The notes under the pieces: generated by a model
What the model was told of the DNA's origin: nothing
What the model saw: the letters and a program-made list of their open reading frames with translations, nothing else
The model's database searches: none
Shown: positions 19,386 through 28,747 of the stretch, in pieces
Position numbering within the stretch: the stretch's first letter is position 1
Layout: each line of letters starts with the position of its first letter
Made by a program: the position numbers and the translations under genes
Assembly (NCBI RefSeq): GCF_002902725.1
Contig: NZ_PPRT01000017.1
Coordinates: 62,001-126,000 of the forward strand
Length of the DNA: 64,000 bases
Source of the DNA: Staphylococcus caprae
GTDB lineage: Bacteria > Bacillota > Bacilli > Staphylococcales > Staphylococcaceae
Direction of reading: 5' to 3'

Positions 19386-20693
19386 TTAACTTTCCTTTCT
19401 TCTAATTTGAGTTATAAAGAATCCATCTGAGTCAAAATCTTGAGGGAGTATTTGTAGTGTATTGACTTCCTTTCCAGTAACAGGGTGTTGGAAAGGTTCA
19501 AATTCAAACTCTTCATTTTGCTTTAAAAATGTATAAATTACATTTTCATTTTCCATTTGTTCTATTGTACATGTAGAATACACAATTGTTCCACCAGGTT
19601 TGATATTACGTTTAATATTCTCTAATATTTGTAACTGCAATTCAACAAGTGATTGGATACTTTCTTTCGATTGTGTATATTTTATTTCAGGTTTATGTCT
19701 TAATACACCTAAACCACTACATGGTGCATCAACAAGTATCTTGTCATATGTCCGAGTATACGGTTCAGTTGCATCATGTTGAAATGCGCTAATATTATCT
19801 AATTTTAATTTTTTAATATTAAAGTTAATTAAATCGATTTTATGAGTGTGGATATCTGTAGCATCAACATGACCTTCAGGCGATAATATTTCCGCCATAT
19901 GACACGCCTTACCACCGGGCGCACTGCATGCATCTAAAACAACATCATTTCTACCTAAATTCATGATATGAGCAACCATCATAGAACTTTTATCTTGAAT
20001 AGAAACATAGCCATCTTTAAATGCTCTTGAATTGATAATAGGTTGACCAGTGATATGAAGACAGAACGGTAATATTTCATCTTTCTCTACTTTAAATCCT
20101 TCTTTTTCTAATTCAGCAACAATTGAATCAACTGAACCTCGAGAAATATTCACTCTAACGGTCGTCTTTACTGGTTCTAAAAATGATTGCGCAATCGCTT
20201 CTGTTGTTTCAATACCATGGTGCGTTACCCAATGATCAACTATCCATTTAGGAATGCTATATTCAATAGCAATACGTTTCTTGTCGTCTTTAATTTCATC
20301 AAATTGAGGCAACTCACTTCTCATGATTGAACGTAATATCCCATTAACAACATTGCCGTTGTGAAAGCCACCTCTATGTTTTGCAATATCTACTGCTTCA
20401 TTGATAATGGCATGATTAGGAACTTTATCCAAATAAACATATTGATATATACTCATCCATAATAGTTGTCGCATCCAACCTTTAATTTTAGTTTTGACAA
20501 AAGGTTTCAAGACATAATCTAATGTATACTTTCTTTTAATAGTTCCATAAACAAGTTCTGTATATAAATTCCTATCCACTGTTGAAATCTCATTTGAAGA
20601 AAGGACTTCGTTAATTTTTAAATTACTATATGCGCCATCATTGAGAACCTGTTGAATGGTATCAAAGGCATATCCTCTTACTGTATTCATCAT
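19386..20693 (-). CDS. rsmB: 16S rRNA cytosine-C5 methyltransferase RsmB
   Basis: Methylates C967 of 16S rRNA using SAM. 435 residues: an N-terminal NusB-like RNA-binding domain (about 1-140) and a C-terminal Rossmann domain with [17 protein letters not shown] (SAM site), VDAPCSGLG (motif IV) and [11 protein letters not shown] (motif VI with the catalytic Cys). It overlaps the fmt stop by 4 bases (20690-20693). This is the usual fmt-rsmB-rlmN order of Firmicutes. Confidence 0.97.
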   Translation of the reverse strand: MMNTVRGYAFDTIQQVLNDGAYSNLKINEVLSSNEISTVDRNLYTELVYGTIKRKYTLDYVLKPFVKTKIKGWMRQLLWMSIYQYVYLDKVPNHAIINEAVDIAKHRGGFHNGNVVNGILRSIMRSELPQFDEIKDDKKRIAIEYSIPKWIVDHWVTHHGIETTEAIAQSFLEPVKTTVRVNISRGSVDSIVAELEKEGFKVEKDEILPFCLHITGQPIINSRAFKDGYVSIQDKSSMMVAHIMNLGRNDVVLDACSAPGGKACHMAEILSPEGHVDATDIHTHKIDLINFNIKKLKLDNISAFQHDATEPYTRTYDKILVDAPCSGLGVLRHKPEIKYTQSKESIQSLVELQLQILENIKRNIKPGGTIVYSTCTIEQMENENVIYTFLKQNEEFEFEPFQHPVTGKEVNTLQILPQDFDSDGFFITQIRRKES

Positions 20694-21622
20694 ATCAGTT
20701 GCTTCCCTACTAAGGACTCTTGAACACCACTTAAATAGTTAGCAACAGGCATACGTTTTTTACCAGCAAGTTGAATTTCTGTCAAAGCAATCGCGTCATC
20801 TGTTCCTGTTCCAATGATCATTGCTTTCTTTGTTGTGTCAATAATAGTTCCAGGTGTCCCTTTTTTATTTTTTATTACGTGAGCTGCATAAAGTTTAAGA
20901 TTTTTATCGTCCATCGTCGTATAAGCCACTGGCCATGGTGATAATCCACGAATATGATTGTGGATGGCTTGTGCACTTTGATTCCAATCAATTCGCTCGT
21001 CTTCCCTACTTATATTTGATGCAAATGTTGCTTGAGTTCCGTCTTGAGGGATGCTTTCATTTGTACCATTGATAATAGAAGGAAGCGTATCTTTAAGTAA
21101 ATCGGCACCAAGAAAGCTTAATTTATCATGCATTGTTCCAACGTTATCTTCTTCTTCAATACTTATAGCTTTTTGAGAAATAATATTACCCGCGTCGAGT
21201 TTTTTTACCATATACATAATTGTGATACCTGTTTCCTTTTCACCATCAATAATAGCCTGATGAATAGGCGCCCCGCCACGATATTTAGGAAGAAGTGAGG
21301 CGTGGACATTAATCGCTCCTAAACGTGGTGATTCAAGAAGTGATTCGGGAAGTAATTGGCCAAATGCAGCTGTGACAATTAAATCAGCCTCAAGATTTAA
21401 TAATTCATCAAGTTCTGAAGACCCTTTTAATTTTTCAGGTTGATAAACTGGAATATTATGTTCAACAGCCACCTTTTTTACAGGGGGTGGTGTTAGTAAT
21501 TTTTTACGTCCTACTGGGCGGTCAGGTTGCGTCACTACTGCAATGACCTCATGTTCAGCAATTAACATTTCTAATACTTTAGTTGAAAAGTCAGGTGTTC
21601 CCATAAAGATAATCTTACTCAT
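20690..21622 (-). CDS. fmt: Methionyl-tRNA formyltransferase
   Basis: Formylates initiator Met-tRNA with 10-formyl-THF. With ATG 21622 as start ([13 protein letters not shown]) it has 310 residues, the family's normal size; an open frame ten codons upstream is spurious. The formyl-transfer signature [17 protein letters not shown] lies near residues 105-125 and includes the catalytic Asn-His pair. The C-terminal domain (from about 205) is the tRNA-binding part. It overlaps the deformylase-like gene by 8 bases, giving translational coupling. Confidence 0.97.
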   Translation of the reverse strand: MSKIIFMGTPDFSTKVLEMLIAEHEVIAVVTQPDRPVGRKKLLTPPPVKKVAVEHNIPVYQPEKLKGSSELDELLNLEADLIVTAAFGQLLPESLLESPRLGAINVHASLLPKYRGGAPIHQAIIDGEKETGITIMYMVKKLDAGNIISQKAISIEEEDNVGTMHDKLSFLGADLLKDTLPSIINGTNESIPQDGTQATFASNISREDERIDWNQSAQAIHNHIRGLSPWPVAYTTMDDKNLKLYAAHVIKNKKGTPGTIIDTTKKAMIIGTGTDDAIALTEIQLAGKKRMPVANYLSGVQESLVGKQLI

Positions 21623-22103
21623 TTTCAAAATATGCCTCCACTTCATCTTCATTTAATAAACGATTTGCTTTCTCAGTAAAAAGGATACCATTCAAATGAT
21701 CTATCATATGTAGAATCATACGAGCCACATCATCGTAAGCAGTCAGTTCAACTTGATTGCCATTAACATCAGAACTTTGTATCACAATCATTTTACTTCT
21801 ATTAACTTCACCAAACGTATTTGGTAGCGTAATTGAACCTTCTAAATCAGTAATCATTTCATCTGACTGACTTTGGACTACAGGATTTATCAATTGAAGA
21901 AGACCATCCATCTCCATATCAATTAATGCCACACGTTGATTAACATTAATTTGAGGCGCACATATAGCGACTGCTTCTTCCGCATACAATGTATCCTCTA
22001 AATCCTTTAGTAACAGGCTTAAGTTTTCATCAAATTCGGTAACAGGTGCTATTTCTTTTTTTAATATTGGATGTGATGATTTAACCAATTTCTTTCTTGT
22101 CAT
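21615..22103 (-). CDS. Peptide deformylase-like protein lacking the catalytic residues
   Basis: A 162-residue member of the peptide deformylase family, in the position that def occupies in other bacteria, just before fmt. All three motifs are altered: motif 1 reads AVAICAPQ (44-51) where GxGLAAPQ is usual; motif 2 reads EGSIT (88-92), so the metal-binding Cys is Ser90; motif 3 reads HMIDH (132-136), so the catalytic Glu is Met133. Two His ligands remain, but metal binding and deformylation are unlikely. The fold looks intact and the frame is open, so it is not a simple pseudogene. S. aureus has a similar protein; the true deformylase must be elsewhere. Confidence 0.93.
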   Translation of the reverse strand: MTRKKLVKSSHPILKKEIAPVTEFDENLSLLLKDLEDTLYAEEAVAICAPQINVNQRVALIDMEMDGLLQLINPVVQSQSDEMITDLEGSITLPNTFGEVNRSKMIVIQSSDVNGNQVELTAYDDVARMILHMIDHLNGILFTEKANRLLNEDEVEAYFENE

Positions 22104-22243
22104 GATTATGGCTCCTCATTAAAATTCATCATATCATTATAACTTACTTGTATTGAAATTGCGACCTTTCTTAGGAGTGTCTTTATAGATATTTTAAATT
22201 ATGCAACTTTAGACTGAAATTTATTATTGTGAAAGTGAATTAA

Positions 22244-22271
22244 TTGATTTTAATTTTGTAAATAATAGAAT
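22244..22271 (+). promoter_or_regulatory. Possible promoter of the TM2 gene
   Basis: TTGATT (22244-22249) and TAGAAT (22266-22271) with a 16-base spacer, 50 bases before the ATG. Reasonable but unproven in AT-rich sequence. Confidence 0.35.
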
Positions 22272-22320
22272 ATTAAGTAAGGAAACAAGTTACTAAACAT
22301 AGCAAACAGAGGTGAATATA

Positions 22321-22524
22321 ATGGAAGTAAATAAAGTGATTTATATTTTATTAGCAGTATTTTTAGGTAGCTTTGGTATTCATAAATTTTACGCTGGCAA
22401 ATCATTCCAAGGAATTATGCACATTTTATTCTGTTGGACAGCTATCCCTCATATCTTAGCTATAATTAGTGCAATATTAACACTATTTAGACCAGCAGAT
22501 GAAAATGGTAATGTAACAATGTAA
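22321..22524 (+). CDS. Small TM2-domain membrane protein
   Basis: A 67-residue membrane protein. It has two hydrophobic helices (about 5-20 and 32-56) joined by the TM2 signature GSFGIHKFYAGKSFQG, and a short polar tail. TM2 proteins are common and mostly without known function. The start is ATG 22321 behind AGAGGTGA; an in-frame GTG three codons upstream overlaps that site. It is a plus-strand gene, convergent with the coiled-coil membrane protein gene and sharing its terminator. Both lie between the deformylase-like gene and priA, which I expect to be adjacent in staphylococci. Confidence 0.85.
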   Translation: MEVNKVIYILLAVFLGSFGIHKFYAGKSFQGIMHILFCWTAIPHILAIISAILTLFRPADENGNVTM

Positions 22525-22535
22525 GAATATTAAAC

Positions 22536-22575
22536 AAAGTGGCGTCTCAATTTTTAAAGTTGGTACGTCACTTTT
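22536..22575. terminator. Bidirectional terminator between the TM2 and coiled-coil genes
   Basis: AAAGTGGCGTCTCAA (22536-22550) pairs imperfectly with GTTGGTACGTCACTTT (22559-22574), with a T-rich stretch following on the plus strand and A/T-rich sequence on the other side. Confidence 0.65.
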
Positions 22576-22589
22576 ATATTATTATGAAA

Positions 22590-23507
22590 TTATTTTAAAA
22601 ATTGTAAGATTAAAGTGATTAAGCTTAATACAGATGGTATAGTTAGACCTAATAAAAACCTTGATGTTTTGATTTTATTTTGCTCAATTTCTTGTTTAAA
22701 TAAATGAAGCGCATTTTCAATCTTAAAATCAATATTTACAGATTGGTTTTCTATTTCTTTTTTTAATTCTTTTGTAGTAAGTGTTAATCGTTCAAACTTT
22801 TTATTTCCAACCTCAAACTTTTGATTCATTTCCTGACGTAGTGATGTGAACTTCTGGTCCATTTTTTGGTCCATCAATGTGAACTTCTGGTCCACAACTT
22901 CAAACTTTTTATCCATTTTTTGGTCCATCATTATGAATTTCTGATCCACAGCTTCAAATTTTTTGTCCATTTTTTGATTCATCGAAGCGAACTTCTGGTC
23001 CACGGCTTCAAACTTTTTATCCATTTTTTGGTCCATCATTGTGAATTTCTGGTCTACACCTTCAAACTTTTTGTCCATTTTTTGATTCAGCGAAGCCAAC
23101 TTCAGGTCCACGCCTTCAAACTTTTTGTCCATTTTTTGATCCATCAATGTGAACTTTCTATTATTAATTTCAAACTTTCGATTTAGGTCTTTATGTGCCA
23201 ACCCGAAATTGTAATCCACAACTTCAAACCTTTTGTCCATTTTTTGGTCTAGATACGTGAATTTATTCTCCAATTTTTCAAGTTTGTTATCTATATTTTG
23301 ATTCATAAACATAAACTTATTGTTCATCTCTTTATTAAGCCTATCAAAGCGAAATGTTATGTGGTTATTCATTTCCTTAAATCTTTGATCAACTTGATTA
23401 AATCTTTGATCAACATTTTTAACTTTCAGATTTACATTTTCAAATCTACTATTTAGATATTCTTTAAACTCTTCATAAGAATTTGGCAAAATTTGTGTTT
23501 TTTGCAT
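22590..23507 (-). CDS. C-terminally membrane-anchored coiled-coil repeat protein of unknown function
   Basis: I do not recognise this gene. The 305-residue product is almost entirely helical and charged, built on repeats of the type QKMDKKFEGVDQKFTMMD with an exact 18-residue period: the KM-D-KF positions recur at residues 90, (108), 126, 144, 162, 180, 198 and 216. An 18-residue period (7+11) favours a nearly straight coiled coil. Residues 283-302 form a single C-terminal transmembrane helix, so the rod should face the cytoplasm as a tail-anchored protein. There is no signal peptide. The design recalls Borrelia Bdr proteins, without implied homology. ATG 23507 follows GGAGG; the codon five before it is part of that site. 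Single-gene unit. Confidence 0.8.
   Translation of the reverse strand: MQKTQILPNSYEEFKEYLNSRFENVNLKVKNVDQRFNQVDQRFKEMNNHITFRFDRLNKEMNNKFMFMNQNIDNKLEKLENKFTYLDQKMDKRFEVVDYNFGLAHKDLNRKFEINNRKFTLMDQKMDKKFEGVDLKLASLNQKMDKKFEGVDQKFTMMDQKMDKKFEAVDQKFASMNQKMDKKFEAVDQKFIMMDQKMDKKFEVVDQKFTLMDQKMDQKFTSLRQEMNQKFEVGNKKFERLTLTTKELKKEIENQSVNIDFKIENALHLFKQEIEQNKIKTSRFLLGLTIPSVLSLITLILQFLK
22842..23246. repeat. 54-bp tandem repeats inside the coiled-coil gene
   Basis: DNA coding for residues about 88-222 consists of consecutive 54-base units (18 codons) with high mutual identity, strongest around 22860-23150. The units differ by point changes, so they have begun to diverge. Copy number is likely to vary between strains by recombination or slippage. 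The complement carries an open frame that only mirrors the repeat. Confidence 0.85.
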
Positions 23508-23681
23508 GGTATTTACCTCCATTAATAAAATTTTAGATGCTGATGACTTGATGCTTGAGTAACTATTTATTTTATTAAGGGAATATTAAACATAGTGTTT
23601 TGGTGAAATTACACCCTATTAATATTCAAATTATACCACGTTGTAAAAATTTATAATAGTATATTTTTTTGTTTATATAAA

Positions 23682-23707
23682 AAACCTGCTCAATTAAGAG
23701 CAGGTTT
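23682..23707 (-). terminator. Terminator after priA
   Basis: AAACCTGCTC (23682-23691) and GAGCAGGTTT (23698-23707) form a perfect 10-bp stem with a T-run on the minus strand, 10 bases after the priA stop. Confidence 0.85.
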
Positions 23708-23717
23708 GATTACTACA

Positions 23718-26126
23718 TTACATCATCATTTGGGGGTTAATATCGATTTTTAAAGATAATTTCTCTTTTACGTATTGTTCATGATAATAATCATCTAAAT
23801 ATTGTAGTGCATGATGTAACTGTGGTTCTCTTTTATACTTCACTAAAATTTGAAAACGATATTCGTTATTAATACGTGCTAATGCCGCAGGAGAAGGCCC
23901 TAGAACTAAAGCTTTATCGGTCAAATGTTGTAATAAAATCTGGTGGATATGTTTGGAAGCTTCCATCACTTTTTTCATTTCTTTATGAGAAATTGTAAAA
24001 TTAATTAAGAAATAATATGGTGGATATTTACCCAATTTACGATAATTCATTTCTTTTTGATAAAAAGTAAGGTAATCATTTAATTTAACATCTTCAATCG
24101 CATAATGATCAGGATTATAAGTTTGTATAATTACCTGTCCTTCTTTCTCATGACGTCCAGCTCGACCTGAAACTTGTGTTAAAAGTTGATAAGTCCGTTC
24201 GCTAGCTCTAAAATCAGGTAAATTAAGCATTGTGTCCGCATTTAATACACCTACAAGTGTGATGTTAGGATAATCTAAACCTTTTGCAATCATTTGTGTT
24301 CCTAATAAAATATCTCCGTTTCCCGCTTCAAATTCATTTAATAATTTCTCATGTGCACCTTTTCTAGACGTTGTATCAACATCCATACGTATAATTCTTG
24401 ATTCTGGAAATTCTTGTTGCAATAATTCCTCGACACGTTGCGTACCTGTCCCAACTTGTCTTATGTGGTCACCTTCACAGTTAGGGCAAATATTCGGAGG
24501 TGTTTCTTGGTACCCACAATAATGGCATTTTAGTTGATCCGTCGTTTTATGATAAGTCAAAGAAATATCACAGTTCGGGCATTGCGGTACATAACCACAA
24601 TCCCTACATAACATAAAGGAAGCATAACCTCTTCGATTAAGAAACAAAACAATTTGTTCTTGTTTGTCTAAACGATCTTGAATTGCATTTCTAAGTTCAT
24701 TAGAGAACATAGAGCGATTTCCTTCACTTAACTCTTCACGCATATCTAATATATCAATGTGTGGTAACGCTTGATTATTCACCCGATTTGGTAAAGATAA
24801 TAATTCATAAACATCTTTCTCTGCTCTAGCATAAGATTCTAAGCTAGGCGTTGCACTTCCAAGTATTACCGGACATTGATGATATTGACTTCGCCACTTG
24901 GCTATATCTCTCGCATGATATCTTGGATAGTCTTCTTGTTTATATGTAGATTCGTGTTCTTCATCAATAATGATGATTCCTAAATTTTTAAAAGGCGCAA
25001 ACACACTTGAACGCGCACCAACACTCACACGAGCACGACCATCTCGAATTTTCTGCCATTCATCATAACGTTCCCCGTTTGACAAACCTGAGTGAAGTAC
25101 GGCGACATCATCTCCAAATCGGCGTTTAAACCTTAATACCATTTGAGGGGTTAAAGCAATTTCTGGTACTAACATCATTGCTTCTTTACCTTTATTCAAA
25201 ACTGTTTCAATCGTTTGTAAATAGATTTCAGTTTTACCTGAACCTGTCACCCCATGTAGTAAAAATGTTCTCGCTTCTTCATTATCGATTTTATTTTTTA
25301 CTGCATCATACGCTTGTTGTTGATCTTGAGTTAAATCTCTTTTTTCTTCTTGTTCAAATATACGATTTGCAAAAGGATCACGATGAACTTCAGCATCATA
25401 TTTTTCTACATATCCTTTTTTAATCAGGGCATCTAAACTTGATTTAGAAAAACCCATCTCTTCTATCTCTTTCAAAAACACCGTACGATGAGATTCTTCT
25501 AATAAAAACGCATATAAATCATACTGTTTTGCGTACTTCTCAAGTAAACTTAATACATCATCACCATTATAATCCTCTATAACCGCTACAGCTCTTTGCG
25601 TTTTCTTTTTAATATTTTGAGATAATATCGTTACTTCTTGAACAAGATTTTCTTTCATTAGCGTAAACATATCATTTAAATCATCATTTTGTTGTGCATC
25701 TTTATATAAATAGCGACCATCTTTATTAAACTTTTTTAATATTGATTCGGATATATCACTACCTTTTATCACTTCAAATGCTTTACTATACTTTGCTTTA
25801 ATTGCACTCGGCAACATCGCTTCTAACACAGAAATACGTTTAGTAACGTGATAGTGGCTCATCCACTCACTCAACTTTATTAATTCAGCTGTAAGTTCAG
25901 GCTGAATGTCCTGAACTTCTTTAATCTCTTTAAGTTTTGTGATTTCAACACCTTGGTCTGGTTCATTTTGAATGTCCATGACATAACCTTGAATTGTCCG
26001 AGGCCCAAATGGAACTATCACTCGTACACCGATTTGTATTCCATCTTCTAAGCGTTGCGGTACAATATAATCGAATTTGAAATCAACACTTTTGGATGGT
26101 ATATCAACAATTACTTTTGCAATCAT
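23718..26126 (-). CDS. priA: Primosomal protein N' (replication restart helicase)
   Basis: PriA recognises stalled forks and D-loops and reloads the replicative helicase. 802 residues from ATG 26126 ([11 protein letters not shown]). Order: N-terminal 3'-DNA-binding domain (1-100), winged helix, helicase core with LHGVTGSGKTEIYL (Walker A), IIDEEHEST (motif II), GSATPSLES, a zinc-binding insert with eight cysteines (CRDC, CPNC, CHYC, CPNC), then STRONG motifs LLGTQMIAKGLDYP and QVSGRAGR, and a C-terminal domain. The start overlaps the coaBC stop by one base (TAATG). A GTG three codons earlier overlaps the ribosome-binding site and is less likely. Confidence 0.97.
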   Translation of the reverse strand: MIAKVIVDIPSKSVDFKFDYIVPQRLEDGIQIGVRVIVPFGPRTIQGYVMDIQNEPDQGVEITKLKEIKEVQDIQPELTAELIKLSEWMSHYHVTKRISVLEAMLPSAIKAKYSKAFEVIKGSDISESILKKFNKDGRYLYKDAQQNDDLNDMFTLMKENLVQEVTILSQNIKKKTQRAVAVIEDYNGDDVLSLLEKYAKQYDLYAFLLEESHRTVFLKEIEEMGFSKSSLDALIKKGYVEKYDAEVHRDPFANRIFEQEEKRDLTQDQQQAYDAVKNKIDNEEARTFLLHGVTGSGKTEIYLQTIETVLNKGKEAMMLVPEIALTPQMVLRFKRRFGDDVAVLHSGLSNGERYDEWQKIRDGRARVSVGARSSVFAPFKNLGIIIIDEEHESTYKQEDYPRYHARDIAKWRSQYHQCPVILGSATPSLESYARAEKDVYELLSLPNRVNNQALPHIDILDMREELSEGNRSMFSNELRNAIQDRLDKQEQIVLFLNRRGYASFMLCRDCGYVPQCPNCDISLTYHKTTDQLKCHYCGYQETPPNICPNCEGDHIRQVGTGTQRVEELLQQEFPESRIIRMDVDTTSRKGAHEKLLNEFEAGNGDILLGTQMIAKGLDYPNITLVGVLNADTMLNLPDFRASERTYQLLTQVSGRAGRHEKEGQVIIQTYNPDHYAIEDVKLNDYLTFYQKEMNYRKLGKYPPYYFLINFTISHKEMKKVMEASKHIHQILLQHLTDKALVLGPSPAALARINNEYRFQILVKYKREPQLHHALQYLDDYYHEQYVKEKLSLKIDINPQMMM

Positions 26127-27325
26127 TATTGCCACCTAGTTTCTAATTCTTCTAATATTTGTTTCGCTATTTCTACTTTTTTACCTTTCTTAATATTTAT
26201 CATATCTTTATTTTTAAAATGCATTGTTAATTCATTATCATCAGAACTAAATCCGATAGACTGGTCTCCTACATTATTAGAAATAATGACATCTGCATTT
26301 TTACGTGCCAATTTATCTTGTGCATAGGCTTCAATGTTTTGTGTCTCAGCAGCGAAACCGACCAAGTATTGATGTCGCTTATTGTCACCTAAATATTTTA
26401 AAATATCCTCTGTACGTTTGAATGTGACAGATAATTCTCCTTCTTGCTTTTTCATCTTATGTTGAAGCACATCTGTAGGAGTATAATCCGAAACAGCTGC
26501 TGCTTTAAAGACAATATCCTGTTCTGCATATCTTTCCTTAACAGCGTTAAACATATCTTCAGCGCTTTGAACGTGTATCACTTGCATGCCACTAGGATCT
26601 GACAATTGAGTAGGTCCAGTAATTAAGATTACATTCGCACCTTTATCTCTTAAAGCTTCAGCAATTGCAAAGCCCATTTTCCCTGAAGAACGATTTGACA
26701 CATATCGTACCGGATCAATGACTTCAACCGTTGGTCCTGCTGTCACTAGTGCTTTTTTTCCTGAAAATGAACTCTTAGATTTCACCTCTTTATTATCGAA
26801 AAATTGATGAATCACAGACACAATTTGCAAAGGCTCTTCCATTCTGCCTTTAGCTACATAGCCACATGCTAAATAACCATCTCCAGGTTCTATAAAGTGA
26901 TAGCCATCTCCTTTTAAAACAGCAATGTTATTTTGCGTACGAGGATTCTCATACATATGAACGTTCATTGCTGGTGCTACAAATTTAGGAGTTTCTGTAG
27001 CTAATAAAGTAGAAGTAATCATATCATCAGCGATGCCTACACTTAATTTAGCAATAGTATTTGCAGTTGCAGGTGCAATAATGATTGCATCTGCCCAGTC
27101 TCCTAATGAGACATGTTGAATCTCTTGAGGTGTTTCTTCCTTGAACGTATTTGTATAAACAGGATTTCTACTAATTGCTTGGAAAGCAAGTGGTGTTACA
27201 AATTCTTGTGCATTATCAGAAAGCATGACTCTTACTTCGTAACCAGCTTGAGTGAGCTTACTTGTTAAATCAATTGCTTTGTAGGCTGCGATACCCCCGG
27301 TTACAGCTAATAAAATATGTTTCAT
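26126..27325 (-). CDS. coaBC: Bifunctional phosphopantothenoylcysteine decarboxylase/synthetase
   Basis: Joins cysteine to 4'-phosphopantothenate (CoaB) and decarboxylates the product with FMN (CoaC) on the way to coenzyme A. 399 residues from ATG 27325 ([17 protein letters not shown]) behind AAGGGAG; 13 upstream codons are not conserved. CoaC domain 1-180: catalytic His71, PAMNVHMY (118-125), Cys154 in [13 protein letters not shown]. CoaB domain from about 185: [21 protein letters not shown] and [13 protein letters not shown]. Co-transcribed with priA by a one-base stop/start overlap. Confidence 0.97.
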   Translation of the reverse strand: MKHILLAVTGGIAAYKAIDLTSKLTQAGYEVRVMLSDNAQEFVTPLAFQAISRNPVYTNTFKEETPQEIQHVSLGDWADAIIIAPATANTIAKLSVGIADDMITSTLLATETPKFVAPAMNVHMYENPRTQNNIAVLKGDGYHFIEPGDGYLACGYVAKGRMEEPLQIVSVIHQFFDNKEVKSKSSFSGKKALVTAGPTVEVIDPVRYVSNRSSGKMGFAIAEALRDKGANVILITGPTQLSDPSGMQVIHVQSAEDMFNAVKERYAEQDIVFKAAAVSDYTPTDVLQHKMKKQEGELSVTFKRTEDILKYLGDNKRHQYLVGFAAETQNIEAYAQDKLARKNADVIISNNVGDQSIGFSSDDNELTMHFKNKDMINIKKGKKVEIAKQILEELETRWQ

Positions 27326-27462
27326 GTTTAAATCTCCCTTGATACTATACTTAAAAACATACATTTCACTACTTAGAATTTAAAATTCTTGTTCATTTAG
27401 TGCGTAATAACGTACTTTAAATTTAATTTAATTATACACAAATGAGTTTCATTATTAAAAAA

Positions 27463-27522
27463 ACACACCTTATTCAATTTATGGATCACATATCTAAAAC
27501 ATGTGTCCTCAATAAGGTGTGT
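27463..27522 (-). terminator. Terminator after rpoZ
   Basis: ACACACCTTATT (27463-27474) pairs with AATAAGGTGTGT (27511-27522), with a further stem inside (GGATCACAT/ATGTGTCC). On the minus strand a run of T follows. It separates gmk-rpoZ from coaBC-priA, which therefore needs its own promoter between 27326 and 27462. Confidence 0.85.
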
Positions 27523-27549
27523 CAAAATAATAAGTTGAAAATATCAATC

Positions 27550-27761
27550 TTAACCTAAATACTCTTCAGGTATAACAGGAACGATTTTACCGTCAGCGAT
27601 TTCTTCTAAAGCTCTACCTACAGGTTTAGCTGAATGATAGTTTTCTAAAAGTGCTGTTTCGTGTTTTTCATCTAATTCACGTGCTCTTTTAGCAGCAGTT
27701 GTCGCAATAAGATATTTAGAATTAATTTTAGCAGTAAGTTGATTTAACGGTGGATTTAACA

Positions 27762-27762
<1 letters not shown>
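27550..27762 (-). CDS. rpoZ: RNA polymerase omega subunit
   Basis: The small subunit that helps assemble and stabilise the beta' subunit of RNA polymerase. 70 residues, typical for staphylococci. The conserved segment SKYLIATTAAKRARELDE with the later KPVGRALEEIADGKI is diagnostic. The start overlaps the gmk stop by one base, and the usual gmk-rpoZ pairing is kept. Confidence 0.96.
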
Positions 27763-28388
<626 letters not shown>

Positions 28389-28454
28389 TTACGACCTCTC
28401 TAAGCTATTCTTCTATTATTTAAATATAATATCATACCAAACTAATGAATGTAT

Positions 28455-28652
28455 AGAGTCACTTAATGATGTTAATCATTTAGTGACTCTTAATGCATTA
28501 ACTTTAGTTAATGTAATCCTTTTAATTTTCTGAAAGATAATTAGTACTCCTTAATGCATTAACTTTGGTTAATGTAAACCTTAAAAATTGATGTTAATCA
28601 TTTAGTGACTCTTAATGCATTAACTTTAGTTAATGTAATCCTTTTATTTTAA
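28455..28652. repeat. 61-bp direct repeats with internal hairpins between gmk and rqcH
   Basis: Three copies of TTAATGCATTAACTTT(A/G)GTTAATGTAA start at 28490, 28551 and 28612, exactly 61 bases apart. The first and third share a longer unit of almost 60 bases (28468 and 28590, 122 apart) that also includes GATGTTAATCATTTAGTGACTC. A strong hairpin at 28455-28490 (AGAGTCACT...AGTGACTCT) precedes the array. No gene lies in 28386-28747; the region must also hold the divergent promoters of gmk and rqcH. Confidence 0.85.
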
Positions 28653-28747
28653 AAAACAGCATACTTATATCAATACTTTAACAATGACCATACTGTTTAC
28701 GCATGTTACAATATGATGAATGAAAAATTTTAAGGTGGCAGATAGTT

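Noticed and set aside
22866-23186. A 106-codon plus-strand frame inside the coiled-coil gene
   Set aside because: It mirrors the 54-bp repeat of the minus-strand gene and has no start signal; a consequence of repetitive codons.
28455-28652. The 61-bp repeats as a CRISPR array
   Set aside because: Only three copies, the sequence between them is itself repeated, and no cas genes are nearby.
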